A DNA stretch of 64,000 bases from CAZRSW01 sp964602845 (lineage in GTDB: Bacteria; Chloroflexota; Dehalococcoidia; Lucifugimonadales; UBA826), in assembly GCA_964602845.1 (NCBI GenBank), contig CAZRSW010000005.1:62001-126000 (forward strand). Reading direction: 5' to 3'. Below, one piece after another: positions 25,805 to 33,944 of this stretch; within the stretch, counting starts at the first letter, position 1, and every line of letters begins with the position of its first letter. A program made the position numbers and the translations under genes. The notes beneath the pieces were generated by a model. It had not been told where the DNA came from, searched no databases, and saw only the letters and a list, made by a program, of their open reading frames with translations.

Positions 25805-27180
25805 TGAACCAATACAATATAGTGATTTCCAATGGCAGGATTATAGACCCAGAATCAGGTACGGACTCAATAGGTAACTTAGGAATCCTAAATGGCAAAA
25901 TCGCATCTATCTCTGACAACCCCCTAGATGGTGAAGAATATATTGACGCATCAAACCAAGTGGTTTGCCCGGGATTCATAGACCTCCACTGCCACCCACA
26001 AGATGCCCAAATTTTTGAAGTACAGGCAAGGGACGGGGTGACCACCACGCTAGAACTTGAAGTTGGAGCATCAGATATCGACGCCTTCTACTCACAATGG
26101 GAAGGGAAAGCCGCAGTGAACTTCGGCGCAAGTGTTGGTCACATTCCAGTAAGAATGTCAGTCCTGAAAGACCCCGGAGTATTTCTACCATCTGGTGACG
26201 CAGGGAGACGTGAAGCAACATATGCTGAGATAAATCAAATGAAAGAATTAATTAGAATAGGTCTCGAAAGAGGCGCGCTTGCTGTCGGGTTCGGGCTAGA
26301 CTACACCCGTGGAGCAAGCAAATGGGAAGTAATAGAGATGTTCAAGGTAGCGGCTGAATTTAAAGCATCCTGTCATGTACATCTCAGGGGCAAAGGCCAT
26401 AGAGAACCATCCAACTCAATTGAGGCGCTGGAAGAGGTGATAGCGGCCGCTGCTATTACAGGTGCATCTTTACACGTAGTTCATTTAAACAGCACTGGTA
26501 TGAAGGCCGTTCCACAACTTCTAGAAATGATATCTGGTGCCGTTAATTCTGGTCTGGACATCAGCACCGAATGCTACCCATATTCCGCAGGCATGACCAA
26601 GATAGAATCCGCCCTTTTTGATGAGGGCTGGCAAGAACATTATGGGATAGATTATGACAGCTTGATGCGACCGGACACAGGGGAATATCTGAATGCCACA
26701 TCTTTTAATGAATACCGAGAGATCGGGGGGTGGGTCATAACATTTTCCACACCTGAAGAAGCTGTGCAAACAGCCGTTAGTAGCCCTCTAACAATGATTG
26801 CAACGGACAGCATCATAGAAAATGGCAAGGGCCACCCAAGAACAGCAGGCACCTTCACCAGGGTACTAGGAAAATATGTTCGCGAGAACCGTGACCTGAC
26901 GTTGATTGACGCTATTGCCAAAATGACATTAATGCCAGCAAAAAGACTAGAGACAAGAACGCCAGCATTTCGCAGAAAGGGTAGGATACAGGTAGGGGCA
27001 GACGCAGATATATCAGTTTTCGATCCTAGTACTGTCCAAGATAGATCCACCTATTCACACCCAACACTACCCCCTACGGGAATGAACTATGTTATCGTCA
27101 ACGGAGTGGTTGTAGTCTCTTCCGGACATTTGGAATCCGGGTCACTACCGGGAATAGGAATAAGATCCTTGACGCCATAA
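25804..27180 (+). CDS. Amidohydrolase, N-acyl-D-amino-acid deacylase-like
   Basis: The 458-residue metal-dependent hydrolase has an N-terminal beta-sandwich ('VISNGRIIDPESGT'), the metal motif H-x-H in 'GFIDLHCHPQD' near residue 61, a Glu in 'TTTLELEVG', and His in 'CHVHLRG' and 'LHVVHLN'. The C-terminal 'ADISVFDPSTVQDRSTY' and the 'G.NYVIVNG' strand are typical of D-aminoacylase and dihydroorotase-type enzymes. N-deacylation of an N-acyl-D-amino acid is the best guess. It is translationally coupled to the aldolase gene by a TAATG overlap and is the last gene of the operon. Confidence 0.82.
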   Translation: MNQYNIVISNGRIIDPESGTDSIGNLGILNGKIASISDNPLDGEEYIDASNQVVCPGFIDLHCHPQDAQIFEVQARDGVTTTLELEVGASDIDAFYSQWEGKAAVNFGASVGHIPVRMSVLKDPGVFLPSGDAGRREATYAEINQMKELIRIGLERGALAVGFGLDYTRGASKWEVIEMFKVAAEFKASCHVHLRGKGHREPSNSIEALEEVIAAAAITGASLHVVHLNSTGMKAVPQLLEMISGAVNSGLDISTECYPYSAGMTKIESALFDEGWQEHYGIDYDSLMRPDTGEYLNATSFNEYREIGGWVITFSTPEEAVQTAVSSPLTMIATDSIIENGKGHPRTAGTFTRVLGKYVRENRDLTLIDAIAKMTLMPAKRLETRTPAFRRKGRIQVGADADISVFDPSTVQDRSTYSHPTLPPTGMNYVIVNGVVVVSSGHLESGSLPGIGIRSLTP

Positions 27181-27283
27181 CAGCATAACCGAATGGATGG
27201 TTTGTTGATCCACTCTCTCACTATCTGTCCGGGTCTATACAGAGGATTTATAATTATCTTTATACGAGCCTACTCAACCGGTA

Positions 27284-28407
27284 TCACCGTCTTATTTCCG
27301 GGACCCGAATTTGGTAATCTTTACCAAATTCTGACAGGACGAGTACTAGTTCCAATGTGGAGCCTCCAAGGCCACTAGCATTAGTAAAACCTAACTGTTC
27401 AGCTATAAATGTACCCCCATTGGGAGCCGACAGACTAACTCGTATTTTCCTCAATAAGAACTTATCCCGATCTATCCACATCATCATTTCAGCGTCTTCG
27501 ACAGTCACATCCTCTGCCCCTTCGACTGCTCCCAATAAACTGAACAACCAATCTCCCTCTAGCCCCTCGCCGGACCGATGTATATAGACCGGCGCTCCAT
27601 CCAACTCATCTATTTCCGGTTCGTCCTCGAACCGCATCGCCGCGAAGTTGATACCATTCGCCGTCCAAAAACCTGGCGAAATCAAACCAAGAACTAACCC
27701 ATTCGCTGGTAGCCATTTGTCTCCGTCGGAATCAGAAACATATATCTCCGTACCTGCTTGAACTGCAGTCGAACGCATTGGGAACCCCAGCAGGGTAATC
27801 GTGAGGATCGATTCTGTAACCTCTCCCATCGTGCGACCATCAGCGGAAATCGGGATTTCCATTTCACTTCCGTTAGCTTCTATCGAGACCACAGCATCTA
27901 TCTGATATCGATAAGACTCAAGACCAGACATGGCCTGGCTCGTCTTTCGTAAAATATCTTTCTGGCTAAGATCGGTTGCTAATGCGCTAGACCGCGTTGG
28001 ATTCACCGAGGCCCGCGTAGATGGCACGGGAGTAGCAGTAGGCACGGGAGTAGCAGTAGGCACGNNNNNNNNNNNNNNNNNNNNNNNNNNNNNNNNNNNN
28101 NNNNNNNNNNNNNNNNNNNNNNNNNNNNNNNNNNNNNNNNNNNNNNNNNNNNNNNNNNNNNNNNGGCCCGCGTAGATGGCACGGGAGTAGCAGTAGGCAC
28201 GGGAGTAGCAGTAGGCACGAGAGTAGCAGTAGGCACGAGAGTAGCAGTAGGCACGAGAGTGGCAGTAGGCACGAGAGTAGTAGTGATAGCAGAAGTAGTA
28301 TCCGATGACCGAGAATCACCAGGGCCGGTCTCCTCTTCTGAATCTGCCCAGCACCCATACCCAACCAATAACACAAGAGCCATTAGGAAAAACATCTGAC
28401 GTTTCAT
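27284..28407 (-). CDS. LppX/LprG-like lipoprotein with PTAT linker, interrupted by an assembly gap
   Basis: Reading leftwards, the protein starts at ATG 28407 (MKRQMFF), with a lipoprotein signal peptide ending 'LLVGYGC'. A Thr/Pro/Val linker of repeated six-residue units (VPTATL/VPTATP) follows, then 100 Ns, then the linker end and a C-terminal domain. This domain ('KDILRKTSQAMSGLESYRYQ', 'MWIDRDKFLLRKIRV') resembles LppX/LprG/LolA-type lipid-carrier folds. The 55 bp on each side of the gap are identical, and removing one copy plus the Ns keeps the frame, giving one continuous gene. An in-frame ATG at 28425 would add six residues. Function: probably surface-anchored lipid or ligand carrier. 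Confidence 0.72.
28018..28290 (-). repeat. 18-bp tandem repeat coding for the VPTATP/L linker
   Basis: Units of the type GGGAGTAGCAGTAGGCAC or GAGAGTAGCAGTAGGCAC (on the + strand) run on both sides of the N gap. They encode the Thr/Pro-rich linker of the lipoprotein. The Ns at 28065-28164 lie inside the array, so true copy number is uncertain. Confidence 0.85.
28065..28164. other. Assembly gap (100 N) with identical 55-bp flanks
   Basis: Positions 28010-28064 and 28165-28219 are identical. A run of exactly 100 Ns is a conventional scaffold placeholder, and 55 bp is a plausible assembler k-mer overlap. The two contigs probably join directly. Confidence 0.9.
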
Positions 28408-28461
28408 ATAGTTCGCCCGAGTCATTTAGAATTTCTCAGCCATATACCAACGACAATTATT

Positions 28462-29442
28462 CTATCTGGTCGCCTCTGGATTGAGACATGCCGGCATAGC
28501 CTCACCTCTGAGATGACATATAACGTTAGAAGCCGCCATTAACCCCATACGGGTAAGCGTCGCTCGGCTAGCACTGGCTATGTGAGGTGTGATTAAAACA
28601 TTTTCCATATGGACCAAGGGATCATCAGCATCGATTGGCTCTGGTTCGGTTACATCCAGAGCAGCCCCAGCAATCTGCTTATTCATCAATGCATCTCGCA
28701 GAGCATCAGGATCCACTGTCCCACCACGGGACGTGTTGATCAAGAAAGCATCGGGTCTCATAATACCCAACTCCTTCTTCCCAATGAAGTGATATGTGTT
28801 TGAACTAAGTGGTATGTGGACAGAAACATAGTCAGACGTTGACAACAATTGGTCCAAATCCGAAACCCATTTAACGCCAAGCTCCGTCTCTGCGTCAGGT
28901 TTCCGCGTGAGGGAATGATAAAGAATATTCATACCAAATCCTCTAGCTCTTTTTGCTACCGCGGCCCCTATAAGACCAAATCCTATTAATCCTATGGTTT
29001 TTTCGTAAATGTCGGTTCCAAGGTATGGAGTCTGATCAAAAATTTTCCACTCACCAGAGACAACCTTGCTATTGGATCGAGTTATTTGGCGACCCAAAGA
29101 TAGGATTAAACCCATTGTGAAATCTGCGCAAGATTCATGCAGTATCCCCGGTGTGTTCCCTATCAAAACACCATTTTTTGTGGCGGATACGACGTCAATA
29201 TTATCAACCCCAATTGCTCTAGTACCAACAACCCTCAGAGCGGATGCGGACTCAAACACCTCACTGTCCATGATGTCATTAGATTCAATCATCATCCCGT
29301 GACATTCACCGACCTTTTCGATGATCAGCTCTTTGGGCGGCGGAGTAGGTTTCTGCCAAACTTCCACATCGAATTGTTCCTGGAGCAATTTGATAGCTTC
29401 CGGGACAATTATCCTGGTTACGTAAACTTTCTTTTGAACCAT
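28462..29442 (-). CDS. D-2-hydroxyacid dehydrogenase (glyoxylate/hydroxypyruvate reductase-like)
   Basis: The 326-residue protein has 'GVDNIDVVSATKNGVLIGNTPG' (seen in parts), the NAD-binding 'IGLIGFGLIGAAVAKRA' near residues 148-164, and catalytic Arg in 'NTSRGGTVD', Glu in 'VTEPEPID' and His in 'ITPHIAS'. This is the pattern of GyaR/phosphoglycerate dehydrogenase-type enzymes without the C-terminal ACT domain. It should reduce a 2-keto acid such as glyoxylate or hydroxypyruvate. It differs from the 21198-22163 paralog, which has a more diverged N-terminal domain. The gene follows no close partner; the lipoprotein gene lies 54 bp downstream on the same strand. Confidence 0.87.
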   Translation of the reverse strand: MVQKKVYVTRIIVPEAIKLLQEQFDVEVWQKPTPPPKELIIEKVGECHGMMIESNDIMDSEVFESASALRVVGTRAIGVDNIDVVSATKNGVLIGNTPGILHESCADFTMGLILSLGRQITRSNSKVVSGEWKIFDQTPYLGTDIYEKTIGLIGFGLIGAAVAKRARGFGMNILYHSLTRKPDAETELGVKWVSDLDQLLSTSDYVSVHIPLSSNTYHFIGKKELGIMRPDAFLINTSRGGTVDPDALRDALMNKQIAGAALDVTEPEPIDADDPLVHMENVLITPHIASASRATLTRMGLMAASNVICHLRGEAMPACLNPEATR

Positions 29443-29574
29443 CCATCATCTCCTGAAAGCCCATATCTGACTCGCTAATTGTAACATTACACAGGCCTAT
29501 AAATGGGATCCCTTTCGATGAAACAAACCACATTGTGGGAATATGAGTCCCTTTAACTTCTAATTTAATCTAAC

Positions 29575-30060
29575 TCATCGTCCCTTTAAACTTTCCACTA
29601 CCATCAAAAGCGTAGGTACTTTACTTTGCCTGAAAACCTCATTGCCTTCGCCATCAAGCAATATAAATGTTGGAACAAGGTTCGCACCATATTTCTCACG
29701 TAAAGATTTCCCAAGATCAGAATGGACACTAACGCCAACGACGTTGCAAACAGGCTCTAATCGATCACTCAGCCTGCTTACTGCAGGCTCAGCAGCCATG
29801 CATGCCAATCAAAAATCAGAACGTAACTGAAGTAACACAGGTTCTTTTTGTTGCAACAAAGCATTCCAACTACTAACAGAATTTATTGGAGAATGGCGGA
29901 TACTCTGCAGGACAAAAACACTCAACAACAAGCAGGATATTAGAGCCAGCAAGGATAACGCATAACCGTAAGACAAATAACGTAAGGCTAAAACTCCGCC
30001 GATTAAAATCAATGACGCAGAAGCCAATACAAACGAATATTGGTTTAAAACACTAAACAA
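29575..30060 (-). CDS. Candidate selenoprotein: membrane-anchored thioredoxin-like protein with U-x-x-C
   Basis: Reading leftwards from TTG 30060, 83 codons encode two hydrophobic segments (about residues 8-27 and 31-53) and the first thioredoxin strand 'EPVLLQLRSDF'. Then comes TGA (29811-29809), after which the same frame continues 77 codons with no break: 'LACMAAEPAVSRL', a helix, and 'NLVPTFILLDGEGNEVFRQ' with the cis-Pro at P130. The TGA occupies residue 84, exactly the first Cys of a C-x-x-C (compare D-W-C-V-A-C in DsbD-like domains), giving U84-L-A-C87. A stem-loop of bacterial SECIS geometry follows. Readthrough as selenocysteine is the best explanation; a pseudogene or base error is the alternative. 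Predicted role: extracytoplasmic thiol/disulfide exchange. Confidence 0.65.
29768..29792 (-). promoter_or_regulatory. Candidate bacterial SECIS stem-loop
   Basis: On the minus strand AGCCTGC-AGTAA-GCAGGCT forms a perfect 7-bp stem with a 5-nt loop (29789-29771). A G-G mismatch and two more pairs (C-T with A-G) extend it to 29792/29768. The loop starts 26 nt after the TGA and has G as its second base. This agrees with the published bacterial SECIS pattern (small apical loop, G within the first two loop bases, about 16-37 nt after UGA). SelB binding is inferred. Confidence 0.6.
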
Positions 30061-30089
30061 GGTTTAGGTATGCCTAATTATCAAACTTA

Positions 30090-30127
30090 AATAAAAGAGG
30101 CTGCTCATTTGAGCAGCCTCTTTTATT
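30090..30127 (-). terminator. Rho-independent terminator of the zinc-ribbon gene
   Basis: AATAAAAGAGGCTGCTCA (30090-30107), a TT loop, and TGAGCAGCCTCTTTTATT (30110-30127) form a perfect 18-bp inverted repeat with a GC core and A/T tails on both sides, so it can work in either direction. It lies 20 bp after the stop of the gene at 30147-30338 and 30 bp before the start of the candidate selenoprotein. Confidence 0.88.
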
Positions 30128-30146
30128 CTTACTTATCTATAACTCG

Positions 30147-30338
30147 TCACGCCGCTGCCATGTCATGGCCGCAACACATAGGGGACTTAATCTTACCGCA
30201 ACCTGATGGACACTGAGCTACCGCGACAGTACTACCATCTTCTTTTGACAAAACCGCATGTTCCAGTTCTGTACCGCACTTCCCACAAGTCACATTATGA
30301 ACTTCCATACCGCAATCACCACAGCTATACTTAGACAT
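30147..30338 (-). CDS. Small zinc-ribbon protein
   Basis: The 63-residue protein has three Cys-rich pairs: 'YSCGDCGMEV' (C6, C9), 'VTCGKCGTEL' (C18, C21) and a C-terminal 'QCPSGCGKIKSPMCCGHDM'. The first four Cys suit a rubredoxin-like or zinc-ribbon knuckle, and the last group, with one His, could form a second metal site. It has a good ribosome site (AAGGAGATATTTA before ATG) and its own strong terminator. Function is unknown. Similar tiny metal-binding proteins act in redox or stress metabolism; its closeness to the thioredoxin-like gene is suggestive only. Confidence 0.72.
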   Translation of the reverse strand: MSKYSCGDCGMEVHNVTCGKCGTELEHAVLSKEDGSTVAVAQCPSGCGKIKSPMCCGHDMAAA

Positions 30339-30531
30339 TAAATATCTCCTTGGCTATATTATCTTGCTCTCCAACAAACTAAAAGCCTGGATTTTTACAC
30401 CCATAACCTACGTAAAAAGTCTATCCGCGATCGACAACGCGTGTCAATCATACTTCCTTATCGTCCTATTGGATATTAGGCAAACCGAATACAGCATTGA
30501 AATGGAGCCTAAGGACCTCTCAAAAATATAC

Positions 30532-31029
30532 CTATGGCACAAGTGACAATTCAATACAGTCTATAAGTAAATTCAGTGAGGCTTCTGTAAATATTTCCAT
30601 GTTTTCCGAACGATTTGATTCACCTGTCTCCAATGTGATCACTTTCTCTTTGGGACCGGATACCCCAACACAAGAATGGCCCGCTGAATCACCGTATCGA
30701 TTTCCGGTTGGTCCTGCAGCACCTGTCTCGGCTATACCCCAAGTAGTCCTCAATACATCCTTTACTTTGCGAGCATTAAGAAGACAGTACGATTCAGTAG
30801 AAGATCGTAATCCCTCCATCTCTTCATCAGAGACCCCTAGAAATCCCTTCTGAGCAGATCTGGTGTATACCACTGCTCCACCTATGTAGTAGGCCGAAGC
30901 TCCTGGTACCGACAGCAGGTGAGACGATATCAACCCGCCTGCTGAAGACTCAGCGATTGCAATTGTTTGGTTACCAGACTTTAATAAATCCGCCACCTTA
31001 TATGAAAGGACTTGAAGTTGCTCTTTCAT
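30532..31029 (-). CDS. pncC: Nicotinamide-nucleotide amidohydrolase (CinA C-terminal domain)
   Basis: The protein of 165 residues is a stand-alone CinA C-terminal domain. It has 'IAIAESSAGGLISSHL' (usual A-E-S-C/S-T/A-G-G) near residues 25-40, 'GGAVVYTRSAQKGFLGV', and 'GIAETGAAGPTGNRYG' near 110-125. Such proteins (PncC) hydrolyse nicotinamide mononucleotide to nicotinate mononucleotide in NAD salvage. No CinA N-terminal domain is fused. I placed the start at ATG 31029, nine bases after a GGAGG; a TTG two codons upstream is less likely. Confidence 0.88.
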   Translation of the reverse strand: MKEQLQVLSYKVADLLKSGNQTIAIAESSAGGLISSHLLSVPGASAYYIGGAVVYTRSAQKGFLGVSDEEMEGLRSSTESYCLLNARKVKDVLRTTWGIAETGAAGPTGNRYGDSAGHSCVGVSGPKEKVITLETGESNRSENMEIFTEASLNLLIDCIELSLVP

Positions 31030-31105
31030 TGACAAACACCTCCGAAATTGCTGCTGAGTTTGACGGTAGTTCTCTTACGGGTCAAAATGCTCTACAGGGT
31101 AGGTA

Positions 31106-32179
31106 TTAAACACGGGCTCTTACATATTGTAGAGGCCAGACAGAATCGTCCTGATCAAGTTGAACTTGCGCATGCAAAGGCCAGTATGGATCCCGAAGCA
31201 ATTCTCTCCCCAATAATATTGCATCTGCCTCTTCGTTTCGAAGTATTTGTTCTGCTTGATAAGGTTCCGTTATTAGGCCAACTGCCCCAGTCAGAGCACC
31301 AGTATCATGCCGAATTCTTGCGGAAAATGGTACCTGATAGCCAGGATATGGATCCATTTCCTGATCAGCAGAGTTGCCTCCAGAAGAGCAATCGATCATG
31401 TCAACTCCACGTTCCATAAGCATTTTTGTAAATTCTATTGAATCTTCAATAGCCCAACCGCCTTTCATATATTCCGTGGAAGATATACGTACTAATAATG
31501 GCATGGAGTCAGGTATAACCTTTCTTATAGAGTCCACAATATCTAAGCCTAGCCTGCACCTGTTACGGAGAGAACCTCCGTAAGAATCAGATCGCTGATT
31601 AGAAATAGGTGACATAAATTCGCAAACTAGATAACCATGAGCAAAGTGGAGTTCTATGACCTTAAAACCAGCATCCACTGACCGTTTGGCCGCCTCAGCA
31701 AAATCCAATTCCACCCGCTTTATGTCTTCTACAGATAATTCCAGCGGTCGTATCCAATCATCTTCATAGGCAATGGGACTTGGTCCCACTATTTCCCAAC
31801 CTCCATCATTCAAAGTCAATGTACCACTCCCATCCCATGGTCTATCGTGGGAGGCCTTTCTTCCAGCGTGGGCAATCTGTATGGCCGGTACTGAGCCCTG
31901 CGATAATATAAACTCCACTATAGGTCTTAAAGCCTCTGCGTGCTCATCAGACCAAATGCCTAAGTCATGAGGAGAGATCCGACCCTGAGGGGTTATTGCA
32001 GCTGCCTCCGTCATTACCAAACCAGCGCCCCCCACAGCCCTGCTTCCAAGATGAACCATGTGCCATTGCGTTGGCATACCATCTTGGGCTTCTGATGAGT
32101 ACTGACACATTGGTGCCACAAACAATCGGTTCCGTATAGTTTCACCTCTCATCCTAACTGGAGAAAATAGTCTACTCAT
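31106..32179 (-). CDS. Old yellow enzyme-family NADH:flavin oxidoreductase (YqjM-like)
   Basis: The 357-residue TIM-barrel flavoprotein reads 'NRLFVAPMCQYSSE' at the N-terminus, with Cys in the position seen in thermophilic-like OYEs such as YqjM. Further on are 'QIAHAGRKAS', 'VIELHFAHGYLVCEFMSP' (the H-x-A-H-G-Y motif, here H-F-A-H-G-Y), 'SNQRSDSYGGSLRNRCRL' and 'RISSTEY'. It binds FMN and reduces activated C=C bonds with NAD(P)H. The physiological substrate is unknown. It lies alone, 70 bp after the pncC start region and in the same orientation. Confidence 0.88.
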   Translation of the reverse strand: MSRLFSPVRMRGETIRNRLFVAPMCQYSSEAQDGMPTQWHMVHLGSRAVGGAGLVMTEAAAITPQGRISPHDLGIWSDEHAEALRPIVEFILSQGSVPAIQIAHAGRKASHDRPWDGSGTLTLNDGGWEIVGPSPIAYEDDWIRPLELSVEDIKRVELDFAEAAKRSVDAGFKVIELHFAHGYLVCEFMSPISNQRSDSYGGSLRNRCRLGLDIVDSIRKVIPDSMPLLVRISSTEYMKGGWAIEDSIEFTKMLMERGVDMIDCSSGGNSADQEMDPYPGYQVPFSARIRHDTGALTGAVGLITEPYQAEQILRNEEADAILLGRELLRDPYWPLHAQVQLDQDDSVWPLQYVRARV

Positions 32180-32432
32180 ATTCTAATAGTCCACCTTACT
32201 TTGGTATTTAGTCCTACTCCACCTTGAATCCGATTAAGATTCTATCGACATATTTCTTATCTCGAATAACTGACCCGCAGGATTCTGTTGAAACATATTA
32301 CATCAGAGGAAGTAAACCGTCTGCTTAAATATACGTTTAACGAGATCTGATATTCCTAGCGAGCATACCTTATTAAACGCAGAACCATTTCAGAGCGTCG
32401 TTCCTATCAATACCAAATTATCCATCTCAGTA

Positions 32433-32792
32433 TCACTCAACTCTCAACTCTTTAAATTCCACTTTACCCTCATTGACTAGGTCTCTAATCTCTCTTTGTC
32501 TGCGTGAAAGTTTGCTGCGTCCAGACTTAAACTCGACCAAGATCACCTTATCATTTTCAAATTGAACACCATCTATTGGGCTACCGAGAAACCGGAAATT
32601 ACTTGAGTCCCAAGGATATGCGCCAACCAAAGGCAGGAATTGCTCAGTCATTTGTCCATATCGGGTACTTTGACTCCTACGTAGAAATCGTTCCTTGCTT
32701 ATTTTCTGGCCAAGTCTCACACATATCCATACTAGGAGTACTATCAGCAAGGCCTCGGCTAAGACGGTCCACCATATCAGCGAAATACCCAA
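32433..32792 (-). CDS. Membrane-anchored Holliday junction resolvase-like nuclease (PD-(D/E)xK)
   Basis: The 119-residue protein has one N-terminal membrane segment (residues 4-26), a basic linker, and a PD-(D/E)xK-like core: 'GSPIDGVQFENDKVILVEFKSG' gives D and E-x-K near residues 73-93. It is followed by 'SKLSRRQREIRDLVNEGKVEFKEL', as in the Hjc/Endonuc_Holl-related family. The start is TTG 32792 with a GAGGAG ribosome site eight bases upstream. It lies 69 bp after RNase D on the same strand. Nuclease activity is inferred; the membrane anchor is common in this family and the role is not known. Confidence 0.75.
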   Translation of the reverse strand: MGISLIWWTVLAEALLIVLLVWICVRLGQKISKERFLRRSQSTRYGQMTEQFLPLVGAYPWDSSNFRFLGSPIDGVQFENDKVILVEFKSGRSKLSRRQREIRDLVNEGKVEFKELRVE

Positions 32793-32861
32793 GTTACAAT
32801 CTCCTCAATAGTCTACATTTGCCTCGGTCAGAGTTTAGGATATATTTGCCTTGCGTCCATC

Positions 32862-33944
32862 CTATTCATTCAAACTCGTCACAGTCCTCCTGAGATCATC
32901 ACCAAACTCTTTAACTTGCCATCTCCGTATTTCCTTCATCTCGAATTCCTGATCGATGGATCCGGGAGTTTGAGAAATACGGTTTAAGCTTATCAACGGC
33001 CAAAGAAGACTTGCCTCTACCTTAAGATCCTCAGCAATAGATATCCTCCACTGTTTTAACTTCTTTAACCTGAGCTTGGCTAGCTCTCTTTCAGAATGAG
33101 ATAGATGAAATCTGCCAGATGATTTCCTCTTTGGTAAAACCACTGGATCCTCCTTAAGACCATCTTCTACAAGAGACCGAATCCTCCCCAGCATGTCCGA
33201 GTTTCCCCATTTACCTATACCTTTAATCTTCCGATGATCCCCCTTCGGGTTTTCAGCAATCGTCACCAGCACACCGTCAGATACGATTTTAAAGGGTGGC
33301 CTATCTCTGCCAATAGCCTCATCTTCGCGAAGTTCATACAAATTCTTTAACACAGCTAACGACTTTCCATCTAAATTGCCGCAACCTTTGACTCTCAAAA
33401 ATGCGGTGTCCTCATCTCTGGGTACAAATCTTAAACTGGCTAATCGTTCGCATTCTTCAGCAACCCATTCTAGCCTTCCGAGAGATTTCAATTTCTTGCT
33501 AAGAGATTTTCTAGCTTTGACTAAATATCTAACGTCATCTGCCGCATAAGACTGTGCTTCCTTACTCAGCGGTCTAATAGTCCAATCGCTTCTTTGGAGT
33601 TTCTTGCTCTTTGTGACTTCTACTCCAAGATATTCCTTGAGCACTGCATCCAAACCCAATCGTTTTGAACCAACAAAAGATGCCGCTATACTGGTATCAA
33701 AAATGTTTCGGAATTGAAAATCAAAATCTCTATCCAGACTTCGTACGTCGTAATCGCCAGCATGAAGTATTTTTACTGTTCCTGGGTCTAAAAACACTTG
33801 TTTGAGCGGCAGCAAACAATCAATTTGTAAGGGATCTATCAGATATGGACGATCTTTTATCGACATTTGCACTAAGCAAACTCTTTCCGGATATCGGAAA
33901 AACCCATTACCCTCAATGTCCAGCCCAACGCAAGATTCCCTCAA
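32862..33944 (-). CDS. rnd: Ribonuclease D (DEDDy exonuclease with HRDC domain)
   Basis: The protein of at least 360 residues has the DEDDy motifs: D and E in 'VGLDIEGNG', D in 'ILHAGDYDVRSLDRDF', and Y/D in 'YAADDVRYL'. An HRDC domain follows ('LKNLYELREDEAIGRDRPPF', 'IKGIGKWG'). RNase D trims tRNA and other RNA 3' ends. The listed start, TTG 33944, removes the first beta-strand region. The frame stays open upstream to a TAA at 34034, and the residues encoded there (VIDGNRLKEIAKSAL) look like genuine family sequence. A non-standard start, for example ATT at 34013 with GAGG upstream, is therefore likely. Confidence 0.85.
   Translation of the reverse strand: MRESCVGLDIEGNGFFRYPERVCLVQMSIKDRPYLIDPLQIDCLLPLKQVFLDPGTVKILHAGDYDVRSLDRDFDFQFRNIFDTSIAASFVGSKRLGLDAVLKEYLGVEVTKSKKLQRSDWTIRPLSKEAQSYAADDVRYLVKARKSLSKKLKSLGRLEWVAEECERLASLRFVPRDEDTAFLRVKGCGNLDGKSLAVLKNLYELREDEAIGRDRPPFKIVSDGVLVTIAENPKGDHRKIKGIGKWGNSDMLGRIRSLVEDGLKEDPVVLPKRKSSGRFHLSHSERELAKLRLKKLKQWRISIAEDLKVEASLLWPLISLNRISQTPGSIDQEFEMKEIRRWQVKEFGDDLRRTVTSLNE

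Noticed and set aside
28018..28290. Possible CRISPR-like or satellite array of 18-bp repeats
   Set aside because: The repeats have no unique spacers and translate in frame into a Pro/Thr linker of a lipoprotein, so they are coding repeats.
29575..29808. Separate small gene starting at TTG 29808 just after the TGA
   Set aside because: It has no ribosome site, would start inside the thioredoxin active site and would lack the first strand; it is better read as the continuation of one protein.
29575..30060. General reassignment of TGA to Trp
   Set aside because: TGA closes other genes in the window, such as the cupredoxin at 62754, and Trp codons are TGG elsewhere; a Trp at this Cys position would also not restore the active site.
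30364..30546. 60-residue open frame on the + strand
   Set aside because: No recognisable motif or good ribosome site; it overlaps the 3' end of pncC and looks like chance.
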